A stretch of 64,000 nucleotides of DNA from Corynebacterium imitans (lineage in GTDB: Bacteria > Actinomycetota > Actinomycetes > Mycobacteriales > Mycobacteriaceae): the NCBI RefSeq assembly GCF_000739455.1, contig NZ_CP009211.1:186001-250000 (forward strand). Reading direction: 5' to 3'. Below, piece after piece: positions 8,656 to 17,263 of the stretch. How positions within the stretch are numbered: position 1 is the first letter of the stretch; each line of letters opens with the position of its first letter. A model generated the notes under the pieces. The model was not told where the DNA came from and did not search any database. It was given only the letters and a program-made list of their open reading frames with translations. The position numbers and the translations under genes were made by a program.

Positions 8656-10194
8656 TTAGTTGCGGCCTCCCTGCAGCGAGTCGAGGTCGGGGATGCCGAT
8701 TGGGTCGGTGCCCAAAACGGCGGTGGTGTAGGCGTCGACATCCAGCAGGCTATCGACGGCCGAGGTGGAAACGTCCCACATCTGGCCCGCGAAGATGAAC
8801 ATCAGCAGCGAGCACACCATCAGTGCGAGTGAGGGCAGCAGGAACTTCCAGCGCACGTTCAGCGCCTCCGGGTACTGCTGCATCGGGCGGCCCCAGAAGA
8901 CTTCCCGCCACACACGCATCATGGACAGCAACGCACCGAAGGACGCGACGATGATGGTGGCGATGACCACCCAAGCGCGCCAGTCGTCGGCGCTCGCGGC
9001 CGCCATGACGATGGTGACCTTGCCGAAGAGGCCGGAAAATGGGGGGAAGCCCACGATGGAGAACGCGCCGGCGGCAAAGACTGTTGCCGTGAAGGGGTCG
9101 CGCCGGGCCAGCCCGGACAGCCGTGCGATGGTGCCCGTGCCGTAGGTTTCCTCGATTGCGCCGGAGTTGAGCACGAGCGCGCCGACGGTAATCATGTGGT
9201 GCAGCGTGTAGATCAGGCCTGCGGCCAGGGCGTAGCGGGCATCCGCGCCAGCGTTGGTAAACGCGAGCATGATGAGGATGAACGGCATGCCGTTGACCAT
9301 CTGGTAGGCCAGCACGCGGCGGATGGTGTACTCGCCCAGGCCCGCAAAGCCGCCGATGAGCATGGAGATCACCATGATCACGATGATGAGCGTGTTCCAG
9401 CGCGGGTCCATGTCGAAGATGACTACCCAGATGCGGAAGAGCATGTAGACGGCCACCTTGGTGTGCAGGCCGGAGAACAGGCCCATCACGGCGGCACTGG
9501 AGGCCGGGTAGGTTCGCGGCAGCCAGGTGTGTACGGGGAAGACGCCGGCCTTGGCGGCAATCGCGATGATCACCAGGCCCATGGCCACGGTGACCGGGCC
9601 GTTGCCGGCGGCGGCGCCACGCAGGGCGGCAATGTTCACCGCGCCCGCGATGCCGTAGAGGTAGCCCACGCCCATCACCAGGAGCGTGGATGCCGCGAGG
9701 TTCACCAGAACGAAAGAGCGCGCGGAGCGCAGGCGGTTGCGGGTACCCGTCATGGCGATGAGCCCGTAGGAGGGCAGCAGCATGACCTCGATCATGACGA
9801 AGAAGTTGAACAGGTCGGCGGTCAAAAGCGCGCCCGAGACACCGGTGATGAGCACCAGCGTCAGCGGCGTGTAGAACCGGGCCTGCGTTTCACCCGCGGC
9901 GATGGCGAACCAGTTGGCGGTGAGCGCCACGATCATGGTGGTCACGATCATTACCGCTGAGAACTGGTCGGCAGCAAAGGAGATGCCCACCCCGCCCTGG
10001 TACAGGCCGATGACGTGGGCGATCGTGCCATGGGAGGCGGTGTAAGTGTAGAGCCACACGCCGAGGCCCAAGTTGATGGCTGGGATGAGCAGCGCCAGGG
10101 CGTCGTTAAGCTTCTTGGCCGGGTTCAGCGCGGTGACTGCCGCGACGATGAGTGGGAGGGCGACAAAAACGGGAAGGATCGCATCAACTGTCAT
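8656..10194 (-). CDS. mrpD: Na+/H+ antiporter subunit D (MrpD)
   Basis: Proton-translocating subunit homologous to complex I NuoM/NuoN, 512 residues with about 14 transmembrane helices. The proton_antipo_M core includes FFVMIEVMLLPSYGLIAMTG (conserved Glu), a Lys-bearing AAKAGVFPVHTWLPRTYP and LHTKVAVYMLFR. It overlaps mrpC by 4 bp. With MrpA it forms the ion path exchanging external protons for cytoplasmic Na+. Confidence 0.95.
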   Translation of the reverse strand: MTVDAILPVFVALPLIVAAVTALNPAKKLNDALALLIPAINLGLGVWLYTYTASHGTIAHVIGLYQGGVGISFAADQFSAVMIVTTMIVALTANWFAIAAGETQARFYTPLTLVLITGVSGALLTADLFNFFVMIEVMLLPSYGLIAMTGTRNRLRSARSFVLVNLAASTLLVMGVGYLYGIAGAVNIAALRGAAAGNGPVTVAMGLVIIAIAAKAGVFPVHTWLPRTYPASSAAVMGLFSGLHTKVAVYMLFRIWVVIFDMDPRWNTLIIVIMVISMLIGGFAGLGEYTIRRVLAYQMVNGMPFILIMLAFTNAGADARYALAAGLIYTLHHMITVGALVLNSGAIEETYGTGTIARLSGLARRDPFTATVFAAGAFSIVGFPPFSGLFGKVTIVMAAASADDWRAWVVIATIIVASFGALLSMMRVWREVFWGRPMQQYPEALNVRWKFLLPSLALMVCSLLMFIFAGQMWDVSTSAVDSLLDVDAYTTAVLGTDPIGIPDLDSLQGGRN

Positions 10195-10622
10195 CGGTTC
10201 TTCGCCTCCAACTTCTTCGGGTTCAGGCGGGCCTTACGGCCTGCGGTGGACAGGGCGGAGGGCGAGAGGTAGTTCGGGTCGAAGGTCTCGCCCTTGTGGT
10301 CCTTGCCCACCTTGCTCGGCACGTCAAAGGTGTCGTCGTTCTTGCCCAACGAGGCCAGCATGAGCAGGATCGTGGTGGTCGCCATCGCGATCACGATGGC
10401 GGTCAGCACGAAGGCTTGTGGCAGCGGGTCCGATAAGTCCTCGAAAGGGGTGCGCGAGGGGAAGGCCTCGCCGCGCCACGCGCCGACACCGGCGGCCAGC
10501 AGCGTGAGGTTAGAGGCGTGACCGAACAGCGACATCCCGAAGACCACGCGGACCATGCCGCGCTGCATCACCAGGTAGACCGCGCCGGCCATCAGTACTG
10601 CGATAGTAAGTGCCATGACCAT
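10191..10622 (-). CDS. mrpC: Na+/H+ antiporter subunit C (MrpC, NuoK-like)
   Basis: NuoK-like subunit of 143 residues. Three hydrophobic helices occupy residues 1-105, including VVFGMSLFGHASNLTLLAAG, followed by a charged C-terminal tail. The gap to mrpA is 3 bp, and the 4-bp overlap with mrpD marks one transcription unit. Confidence 0.92.
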   Translation of the reverse strand: MVMALTIAVLMAGAVYLVMQRGMVRVVFGMSLFGHASNLTLLAAGVGAWRGEAFPSRTPFEDLSDPLPQAFVLTAIVIAMATTTILLMLASLGKNDDTFDVPSKVGKDHKGETFDPNYLSPSALSTAGRKARLNPKKLEAKNR

Positions 10623-10625
10623 GGG

Positions 10626-13538
10626 TTACAGCTCCTTTTCCAGCATGTGCTGGGGGTTGTCTGCCGGGTTGAGCGGTGCCGGGTGCGCGTCCACCGCGTC
10701 CTCTGGTTCCTCCGGGGCGGGCACGTTTGGCAGCGGGTTTTCTGGCTCGCTGCGCGTGTAGTCCAGGTTGTCCAACTCCGTGCCTGGGCGGAGGTAGCCG
10801 CCGAGCGCGTTGATGGCCTGGGTGACCATGCCGAGCACGGCGAGGTAGATGCCGAAGTCGAAGATCAGCGAGGTGGTCATGTGCTGCCCGGCGATCTCGC
10901 CGTGGATGGCGTACATGAAGCCGCCCTCCAAGAAACCGAGGAAGCCCGAGCTGATCGCGATGATGATGCCCCAGCCGGTCAGGGCGATCGGGGTGAATGG
11001 CTTGACCACCTCGGTATCCGCGCCGCGGGAGAGGTAGTTCAGGCCGAAGGCCGTGGCCATCACCAGGGCTGCGACGAAGCCGCCGCCCGGTGCGGTGTGC
11101 CCGCGGAAGAAGATGAGCACGGAAAGTACAACCAAAATTGGCACGACCAGGGCTGCGCCCTTGCGCAGCGGCAGCGAGTTGAACTGCGACTGGCCGAACG
11201 GGCGGGGGCGGGTGCCGGCCTCGAACATGTGGCGCGGCATGGACTGGGTCACCGCGGCGATAACCACGGCAGCCATGCCCAGTACGGAGAGCTCGCCGAG
11301 GGTATCAAAGCCACGGAACTCGACGATGATCACCGCGACGATGTTGTCAGCGCTGGTCACCTCGCCGCCCTCGGTGAGGTACCACAAAGCCAGGTCGGAA
11401 CGGTCGTGGCGGCCCAGCAGGCCGTACACACCGAAGAAGGTGACGATTCCGGCCAGGACCGCGAAGATGGCGGCAAGCACCTTGCGGCGCGTCGAGGTCT
11501 TGGGGAACATGCGCGGCTGGTAGCGCAGCACGACCATGATCACGATCACGGTGAGCGCCTCCACCAGGAACTGCGTCAGTGCGACGTCCGGCGCACCGAG
11601 CATGAGCATCTGCAGCGTCATGCCCACACCCACGGTGCCCAGCAAGATTGCAGAGGCCAGGCGGGAGCGGGTGAGCACCAGGCCCACCACGGAGACGGCG
11701 ATGATGGCGAACGGGATGAGGTCCCACCAGACGTCGATACCCTCGGCGCGCGGCGCGAGCGGTATACCGTCGACGCCCTCGGTGCCCAGCAGCGTGGTCA
11801 GGCCAAGCAGCACCACCAGGACCAGCACCGGCAGGAGGTGGCGCGAAGGGTTGAAGGAGTTGGCCATCTGGCCCATGCCCTTGCCCGCAGCACCCAGGCC
11901 GGTGACCATGCCCGCGAGCAGGTCGTTGCCGTTGGTAGGCAGCAGCTGCTTGTTCTCCACAGACCCGAAGAGGTTGCGGCGCGCGAGTGCGACGATAAGG
12001 ACGCCGAGTACGAGCACGCTGAGCGAGACGATGAGCGGGGCGTTGACGCCGTGCCACAGCGCGAGGTGCGAGTGGTAGGAATCTTCGCCGGTGATCGTGT
12101 GCACCGCGGCGTCGAGCGGGCCGTCGACCCAGCCGAGCAGGAAGGGCACGACCAGCGACATGAGCCCTGGAAGCGCGGCGGGCAGCCAGAGGCTGACGGG
12201 GGCTTCGTGGACGTCGCTCATATCCTTCGGGCCGTCGACAAACGCGCCGAAGACGATCTTGGCGGAGTACAGGAAGGTCAACAGTGCCGCGAAACCGGCG
12301 ACGAGCAGCAGCACGGTGCTGTACTGCGTCTCCGCGAAGGCGCCGAGGATGGATTCCTTGGAGACGAAGCCAAACAGCGGTGGGATCGCCGCCATGGAGG
12401 CCGCCGCGATGACGGTGGAGGCAAAGGTGTAGGGCATCTTGTCCCACAGCTTGCCCAGGCGGCGGATGTCGCGCGAGCCAGCCTCGTGATCGACCACGCC
12501 GATCAGCATGAACAACGAGGACTTAAACAGCGCGTGCGCAAGCGTGTGCGTCAGCGCCGCGGCCAGCGCGAGCGGGGTACCAATGCCGATGGCGGCCACG
12601 ATCCAGCCCAGGTGGGAGACCGTGGAGTAGGCGGTCAGGTGCTTCAGGTCCGTCTTGGTGATGGCGAACAGCGCGCTCATGATCGCGGTGCCCAGGCCCA
12701 CGACGACGAGCAGCCAGTTCCACGCCGCGACGTCGGCAAAGATCGTGGAGAAGCGCAGCAAGAGGTACACGCCGGCCTTCACCACGGCGGCGGCGTGCAG
12801 GAAGGCGGAGACCGGGGTCGCCGCGGCCATCGCCTCGGGCAGCCAGAAGTGGAAGGGGAACTGCGCGGCCTTGGTAAAGCCGGAGACCGCCACCAGGATG
12901 GCAACGGTGGTGGTCAGGCTGGGGTTTTCCTGCCAGATGTCGGCGGCCAGCACGTCGGTCAGACGCGTGGAGCCTGTGCTTATCGACGCCACCGCCAACG
13001 CCGCCAACAGCGTCAACCCACCAAAGAACGTGAGGATCAGCGTGCGGTAGGACCCCGCCTCGCCGCCCGAGCCGGAACGCGCGATAAGGAGGAAGGAAGC
13101 GATAGAGACAAGCTCCCAGCCGATGAACAACAGGACCGTATCGTTTGCCAGCACGAGCAGCAGCACCGACAGCGTAAACGCCGTCATGATGGTGTAAAAA
13201 CTCGTATTGCCCTGCTTCTTCGGCAGGTAGGCCGCCGAGTACGTCATCACCACTGCGCCGATGACCAGGGCGAGCAGCGCGAAGAAGATGCTCAGCCCGT
13301 CGGCGCGCAGCGCAAATGCGACGGCGCTGCCTTCTCCAAGGATGTCACGCGCCCAGGTCACCTCCCATTCGAGAGGTGTGCCGTCGGCAATGCCTGGGAA
13401 CTCTTTCCCGAGGATGACGGCGGCAACGGCGAGGATGAGCGCGATCGGCAGACCTGCTTTGCGGTCCATGACTCGCACGAGAATGGGCGACAAGATCACT
13501 GTCGCCGCAACGAGTGCGAGCACGACAGGGAGTGTCAT
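10626..13538 (-). CDS. mrpA: Na+/H+ antiporter subunit A fused to MrpB-like domain (MrpA)
   Basis: Largest antiporter subunit, 970 residues with about 21 helices. The N-terminal 650 residues are NuoL-like: FFALLALVIGAVVMTYSAAY, HFWLPEAMAAATPVSAFLHA, HTLAHALFKSSLFMLIG. The later part carries DUF4040- and MrpB-like helices (FRGHTAPGGGFVAALVMA), so no separate mrpB gene exists. The Asp-rich C-terminal tail is cytoplasmic. GGAGAGGG lies just upstream of the ATG. It is first in the operon and supports Na+ and alkaline tolerance. Confidence 0.95.
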   Translation of the reverse strand: MTLPVVLALVAATVILSPILVRVMDRKAGLPIALILAVAAVILGKEFPGIADGTPLEWEVTWARDILGEGSAVAFALRADGLSIFFALLALVIGAVVMTYSAAYLPKKQGNTSFYTIMTAFTLSVLLLVLANDTVLLFIGWELVSIASFLLIARSGSGGEAGSYRTLILTFFGGLTLLAALAVASISTGSTRLTDVLAADIWQENPSLTTTVAILVAVSGFTKAAQFPFHFWLPEAMAAATPVSAFLHAAAVVKAGVYLLLRFSTIFADVAAWNWLLVVVGLGTAIMSALFAITKTDLKHLTAYSTVSHLGWIVAAIGIGTPLALAAALTHTLAHALFKSSLFMLIGVVDHEAGSRDIRRLGKLWDKMPYTFASTVIAAASMAAIPPLFGFVSKESILGAFAETQYSTVLLLVAGFAALLTFLYSAKIVFGAFVDGPKDMSDVHEAPVSLWLPAALPGLMSLVVPFLLGWVDGPLDAAVHTITGEDSYHSHLALWHGVNAPLIVSLSVLVLGVLIVALARRNLFGSVENKQLLPTNGNDLLAGMVTGLGAAGKGMGQMANSFNPSRHLLPVLVLVVLLGLTTLLGTEGVDGIPLAPRAEGIDVWWDLIPFAIIAVSVVGLVLTRSRLASAILLGTVGVGMTLQMLMLGAPDVALTQFLVEALTVIVIMVVLRYQPRMFPKTSTRRKVLAAIFAVLAGIVTFFGVYGLLGRHDRSDLALWYLTEGGEVTSADNIVAVIIVEFRGFDTLGELSVLGMAAVVIAAVTQSMPRHMFEAGTRPRPFGQSQFNSLPLRKGAALVVPILVVLSVLIFFRGHTAPGGGFVAALVMATAFGLNYLSRGADTEVVKPFTPIALTGWGIIIAISSGFLGFLEGGFMYAIHGEIAGQHMTTSLIFDFGIYLAVLGMVTQAINALGGYLRPGTELDNLDYTRSEPENPLPNVPAPEEPEDAVDAHPAPLNPADNPQHMLEKEL

Positions 13539-13782
13539 GGTAAACCCTCTCCAAAAATGTAGGTAGCCAAGTATTTAAGTAACGCACCTGCCGTGAAAGG
13601 CCGCCGTAATTCGGCGTGCCGCTGCTCACACTTTCTGCGCGCATGCGGTATGGCCCCACAAGACAGCAACAGGTGAAACGGTACCAGGACATTTTGAACA
13701 ACCTGCAACGTGTCTTAAAGCTCCTGGTCTTTGCGGTGCGCCTACAGCAGTCACACCAGTTACTTCAGTTACATTGTGTTAC
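13539..13782. promoter_or_regulatory. Divergent promoter region mrpA / YhgE-like gene
   Basis: 244 bp without a gene between two divergent starts. For the rightward gene, TACATT at 13770-13775 (fits TANNNT) ends 7 nt before the ATG at 13783. No Shine-Dalgarno sequence is present, suggesting a leaderless start. I see no clear regulator palindrome. Confidence 0.4.
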
Positions 13783-15180
13783 ATGAATTGGCGATTGACC
13801 CGACTGTGCTGTGCCGCCCTCGTACTCATTTGTGGCATGTTCTTGCCCCTTGCCCCCGCGAGTACCTGGACCCGCGCCGGGGACGAGGCGACAGGCGCGC
13901 CCGCCGTCGCGCCGGGCCCCGACGGCCTGGTCCAAGCGCGTAAAGCCGCCGGCGAGGCGGGTGCGCAGGCAGGTTTCCTCACCCAAGGCACCGGGCAGCT
14001 TGTCGACGGCGTCTCCGACCTCGACTCCGCCTCACAGGAACTCATCAACGCCATCGCCGCCGCCCAGGCCGGCTCGCAGGAACTGTCCAACGGGATGGTC
14101 GAGCTGCAGGCGGGCACCGGTCAGTTAGCCAACGGCGCGACCCAAGTCGCCGACGCGATCGGTGGGGTAGCCGACCAAGTCACGGGCTTCGACGCGGTAC
14201 GCGGCCAGGTGGTTGCCACCATCGACCGCACCCTGGAATCCACCAAGGACTCGAAAGACCCGGATGTGAAAGAGGCCCGCGAGGCGCTGCAAGGTTTGCG
14301 CGGCCAGGCGGAGACCGCGCAGTTGCCGCCGGAAATGCTGGGCCAGCTCGAAGAGCTGCGCAAAGGCTCGCGCGACGTGGCCAACCAGCTCGCGGTGCCC
14401 GGCTACGCCTACCACGACGGCATCTACTCGGCTACCAACGGCGCTGCCGAGCTGGCCAACGGTCTGACCACCCTAAACGAGCAAGCCTCCGGCGCGACCG
14501 ACGGGGTCACGCAGCTCCAGGAGGGCGCGGCCAAGATCGACGACATGGCGAACAAGACTTCCGACCAGATCGCCGCCGTCCGCAAAGCGCTCCCGGCCGC
14601 TACCAATACCGGGAGTGTGCAGCAGGCAGGGCAAGAAGCCGTACAGGAACGTTCCACGCTCGCCCCGGTCGCGGCCATGCTGATCGCGGCGCTACTGATG
14701 CTCGGCGGCACCGCGACGGGCGCGGCCGCTCGCCTGAACCCCACGCGCCGCTGGTGGATCCTGGGCCTCGGCGGACTCTTCGTCGTCGCCGCTGGTGGCG
14801 CGCTCATCGCGGTGCTCGGCACCGGGCTGACAGCGTCCACCTACGGGCTGCTGGGCCTCGCACTGGTGGCTGGCGTGGCTGCCAGCGCCGGGCTTGCCGA
14901 CGTCCTCGGCAGCGCCCTCGGCCCGAAGATCGGCCTGCCGATCGCAGGCGTACTCGCGGTAGCGCAGGTCGGCCTGGTGGGGTGGCTGTGGCGCACCGCC
15001 TCCACCGCGCCGGTGGGCAAGGCGTGGGAGTACGCCGCGGGCGCTACGCCGATGCACTGGGCCACCGCGAGCTTGTCCGCAGCCGGTAACGGCGGGGCCA
15101 CCGCCGCGCTCTGGGCCGGTATCGGTGCAGGTATCGCGCTCGCGCTGGTTTGTCTTGCGGGAGCGAAGGGGCGCAGCTAA
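13783..15180 (+). CDS. YhgE/Pip-like cell-envelope protein
   Basis: 465-residue protein with an N-terminal signal or anchor (MNWRLTRLCCAALVLICGMF). A long extracytoplasmic region (about 40-290) has heptad-like repeats such as LSNGMVELQAGTGQLANGA typical of YhgE/Pip and MmpL-associated helical proteins. The C-terminal part has four to five hydrophobic helices. It probably forms an elongated extracellular coiled structure on a membrane anchor; function is unknown, with secretion or phage-receptor-like roles reported for the family. Immediate neighbours do not narrow this. Confidence 0.65.
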   Translation: MNWRLTRLCCAALVLICGMFLPLAPASTWTRAGDEATGAPAVAPGPDGLVQARKAAGEAGAQAGFLTQGTGQLVDGVSDLDSASQELINAIAAAQAGSQELSNGMVELQAGTGQLANGATQVADAIGGVADQVTGFDAVRGQVVATIDRTLESTKDSKDPDVKEAREALQGLRGQAETAQLPPEMLGQLEELRKGSRDVANQLAVPGYAYHDGIYSATNGAAELANGLTTLNEQASGATDGVTQLQEGAAKIDDMANKTSDQIAAVRKALPAATNTGSVQQAGQEAVQERSTLAPVAAMLIAALLMLGGTATGAAARLNPTRRWWILGLGGLFVVAAGGALIAVLGTGLTASTYGLLGLALVAGVAASAGLADVLGSALGPKIGLPIAGVLAVAQVGLVGWLWRTASTAPVGKAWEYAAGATPMHWATASLSAAGNGGATAALWAGIGAGIALALVCLAGAKGRS

Positions 15181-15210
15181 ACACTTTTGTATTTTGTGTG
15201 TTAGGCTTTC

Positions 15211-15340
15211 ACTCGCTCATTCCAAGTAATAGGGGCTTGGAAATGAGTGGTCTCCTTTCGCCCCACTGGGGTGAAATGGGTTAGGGATGGGATGGGCCCC
15301 GCCAGTGCCGCTTCACGCGGACGGCGGGGTCCTCTTTTTT
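15211..15340 (+). ncRNA. Candidate structured small RNA or long 3' UTR
   Basis: Three hairpins stand in a row downstream of the YhgE-like gene. They are CTCATTCCAAG / CTTGGAAATGAG (15216-15247, one bulged A), TTTCGCCCC-ACT-GGGGTGAAA (15256-15276, one G-U pair), and a terminator hairpin at 15297-15340. A TAGGCT -10-like box at 15202-15207 would start a transcript near 15213. It resembles no RNA family I can name; the 6C motif is excluded because the C run is only four. It may simply be the end of the upstream mRNA. Confidence 0.4.
15297..15340 (+). terminator. Rho-independent terminator
   Basis: CCCCGCC and GGCGGGG form the base of a hairpin with a paired upper part, followed by TCCTCTTTTTT. 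This is a canonical intrinsic terminator for rightward transcription from the YhgE-like gene or the candidate small RNA. Confidence 0.8.
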
Positions 15341-15358
15341 GGTTCTGGCCGGCCCAAT

Positions 15359-15422
15359 TGTCGAACCCGGGTTGTCGAACAACCTCGAATTTTTGGACTT
15401 GTTCGACAAGGGGGGTTCGACA
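15359..15422. repeat. Stem-loop repeat, copy 1 of 2
   Basis: Contains a 47-bp sequence (15363-15409) identical to that at 15564-15610. Inner stem TTGTCGAAC / GTTCGACAA closes a 20-nt loop. The outer stem TGTCGAA (15359-15365) pairs with TTCGACA (15416-15422). Compared with copy 2, the outer stem has a compensatory T-A to A-T change. Confidence 0.8.
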
Positions 15423-15430
15423 TATAGCCC

Positions 15431-15463
15431 GGACCCGCCCTGGGCGGGGTCCTCATTTCTTTG
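15431..15463 (+). terminator. Second terminator-like hairpin
   Basis: GGACCCGCCC-T-GGGCGGGGTCC followed by TCATTTCTTT. The downstream TCCTC...TTTGGTCCTGGCC repeats the sequence after the first terminator (15323-15350), suggesting a partial duplication of a terminator-plus-stem-loop unit. Confidence 0.55.
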
Positions 15464-15476
15464 GTCCTGGCCAAAC

Positions 15477-15537
15477 AGCGCAAGTTGCACAGCGTTTATC
15501 CCATTTTTTCCGGGAATATCGACGTCCAACTTGCGCT
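15477..15537. repeat. Long-loop inverted repeat
   Basis: An 11-bp perfect inverted repeat, AGCGCAAGTTG (15477-15487) and CAACTTGCGCT (15527-15537), encloses 39 nt of unique sequence with a T6 run. It lies exactly between the two 47-bp stem-loop repeats. Function unknown. Confidence 0.6.
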
Positions 15538-15559
15538 ATCTGCGTGGAACGACCGCAAA

Positions 15560-15623
15560 TGACGAACCCGGGTTGTCGAACAACCTCGAATTTTTGGACT
15601 TGTTCGACAACCCGGTTTCGTCA
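15560..15623. repeat. Stem-loop repeat, copy 2 of 2
   Basis: Second copy of the 47-bp sequence (15564-15610). Here the stem is longer: TGACGAA (15560-15566) pairs with TTCGTCA (15617-15623), and CCGGGTTGTCGAAC pairs with GTTCGACAACCCGG, giving about 21 base pairs with one mismatch and a 20-nt loop. Both copies are followed by a related TAGCCCGG stretch. Confidence 0.8.
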
Positions 15624-15653
15624 AATAGCCCGGGCGCGCCCCCGGCAGGCAAG

Positions 15654-15681
15654 GCAAAACCCCGCCCTGTTGGGCGGGGTT
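15654..15681 (-). terminator. Terminator of tRNA-Pro
   Basis: On the minus strand AACCCCGCCC-AACA-GGGCGGGGTT is followed by a short T run (TTTTGCC), 11 nt after the tRNA 3' end. Intrinsic terminator for the leftward tRNA gene. Confidence 0.75.
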
Positions 15682-15691
15682 GCAAGTGAAG

Positions 15692-15768
15692 TGGTCGGGA
15701 TAACAGGATTTGAACCTGCGACCTCCTCGTCCCGAACGAGGCGCGCTACCAAGCTGCGCCATATCCCG
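15692..15768 (-). tRNA. tRNA-Pro (CGG anticodon)
   Basis: 77-nt cloverleaf with encoded CCA. Acceptor stem CGGGATA pairs with TATCCCG, discriminator A. The anticodon stem-loop CTCGT-TCGGGA-CGAG gives anticodon CGG, and the T arm GCAGGTTCAAATCCTGT is normal. Confidence 0.95.
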
Positions 15769-15845
15769 GTTGTATCTGCTCTGCTGAGCGGTACCTGGGA
15801 TACTTTAGCCTAGCGCCTCGGTTTGGCCAAAACGCCTGGTCACGC

Positions 15846-16751
15846 CTAGCGGGAACGTTCAGTCACCCGCAGCAGCGCAGCCGAGGGTGGGCAGAACAGA
15901 CGCACTGGCGCGTACTTGGAGGTGCCCAGCCCGTTGGATACTTCCATCCACATCTTCCCGTAGCGGTGCAGGCCGGACGCGCGCTTTCTGTCAATGTCCG
16001 CGTTGGTCACGATGGCGCGCTCGCCGGGCAGGCAGATCTGCCCGCCGTGGGTGTGGCCGGCTAACGCCAGGTCGTATCCGTCTGCTTCGAAGCGGTCGAG
16101 GACGCGTCGATAAGGCGCGTGCAGCAGGCCGATGGATAGATCCGCGTCCGGGTTGGGGACTCCCGCGATGTCTTCGTAGCGGTCGAGGTCGTGGTGGGGG
16201 TCGTCCACTCCGGCCAGGGCGAGGCGCACGTCGCCTACCTTGAACTCGAGGCGCTGGTGAGTGGCGTCGCGCCAGCCGCGCTCCACAAATGCCGCGCGCA
16301 TGCCCAGCCATGGCAGGTCCACGTAGGAGGGCTCGCGCTTCTGGTCCAGTAGGTACTTGAATGGGTTGACCGGCTTCGGCGCCCAGTAGTCGTTAGTGCC
16401 GAAAACGAACGCGCCTGGACGGTTGAGCAGCGGGCCGAGTGCGTCGAGAACCCAGGGCACGCCGCGTTCGTCGGAGAGGTTGTCGCCGGTGTTGATCACC
16501 AGGTCCGGCTCGAGCGCGTCGAGGGAGGAAACGAACTCCACTTTGCGCGTCGCGCCCGGGATCATGTGCAGGTCCGCGATGTGCAGGATGTCAAAGGAAT
16601 CCTTCCCGCGCAGCGTGCCGGGCGCGAGCAGGGGCAGCTCGTATTCCTTGAGCTGGAAGTTGGTGGTCTGGGTCGCGCCGTAGGCCAGGGTGCCCAGGCC
16701 CGCGGTGCCGAGGCCACCGATGGTCGAGGCGAGTTTCTTCAACGTATTCAC
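15846..16751 (-). CDS. Membrane-anchored metallophosphoesterase
   Basis: Calcineurin-like phosphoesterase of 301 residues with an N-terminal membrane segment (IGGLGTAGLGTLAYGAT). Metal-binding motifs in order are DLHMIP (the usual DxH), NTGDN, GTNDYWA (in place of GNHD/E) and AGHTHGGQICLP. It resembles YkuE/YaeI-type enzymes acting at the envelope; the substrate is unknown. The GTG at 16751 is preferred because AAGGTGAG lies just upstream and the membrane segment then starts normally. It is divergent from the YqeY gene. Confidence 0.85.
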   Translation of the reverse strand: MNTLKKLASTIGGLGTAGLGTLAYGATQTTNFQLKEYELPLLAPGTLRGKDSFDILHIADLHMIPGATRKVEFVSSLDALEPDLVINTGDNLSDERGVPWVLDALGPLLNRPGAFVFGTNDYWAPKPVNPFKYLLDQKREPSYVDLPWLGMRAAFVERGWRDATHQRLEFKVGDVRLALAGVDDPHHDLDRYEDIAGVPNPDADLSIGLLHAPYRRVLDRFEADGYDLALAGHTHGGQICLPGERAIVTNADIDRKRASGLHRYGKMWMEVSNGLGTSKYAPVRLFCPPSAALLRVTERSR

Positions 16752-16810
16752 CTGCCTCACCTTAGTGCGCGACCGCAGGGAGATGGGTGTTTCGCGTATC
16801 GTTTGAAGAC

Positions 16811-17263
16811 ATGAGTGCATTGAAAGAACAGATTCGCGCAGACCTGAAAGAAGCCATGAAGGCGAAGGAGAAGGAGCGCACCGGCACGATCCGGATGCTG
16901 CTCGCCGCGATCCAGACCGCGGAGACCGAGGGTGCCAAGCACGAGGTCACCGACGAGGACATCCAGAAGATCATCGCCCGCGAGGTGAAGAAGCGCCGCG
17001 AGTCGGCCGAGATCTACTCGCAGAACGGCCGCGAGGATCTCGCGGAAAGTGAGCTCGCGGAGGCGGAGATCCTCGCCAGTTACCAGCCGAAGCAGCTTGA
17101 CGACGCGGAGCTGGACGCCCTCGTCGAGGCCGCGGTAGAGGCCACCGGGGCGACCTCCATGGCGCAGATGGGCCAGGTGATGAAGGAGGCCACGGCGAAG
17201 GCCGCGGGCCGCGTCGACGGCAAGCGCCTCTCCGGCGCGGTCAAGGCTCGTTTGAGCCAGTAG
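16811..17263 (+). CDS. GatB/YqeY domain protein
   Basis: Cytoplasmic helical protein of 150 residues matching the YqeY family over its whole length: LKEQIRADLKEAMKAKEKER at the N-terminus, EVKKRRESAEIYSQNGR in the middle, and a C-terminal domain like the GatB tail. It may bind tRNA, but its role is unproven. The ATG at 16811 gives the usual start MSALKEQI. It converges with ponA with no gap. Confidence 0.88.
   Translation: MSALKEQIRADLKEAMKAKEKERTGTIRMLLAAIQTAETEGAKHEVTDEDIQKIIAREVKKRRESAEIYSQNGREDLAESELAEAEILASYQPKQLDDAELDALVEAAVEATGATSMAQMGQVMKEATAKAAGRVDGKRLSGAVKARLSQ

Noticed and set aside
10518..13562. 1014-codon plus-strand frame opposite mrpA
   Set aside because: Arg/His/Glu-rich translation without domains; antisense shadow of the clearly real antiporter gene.
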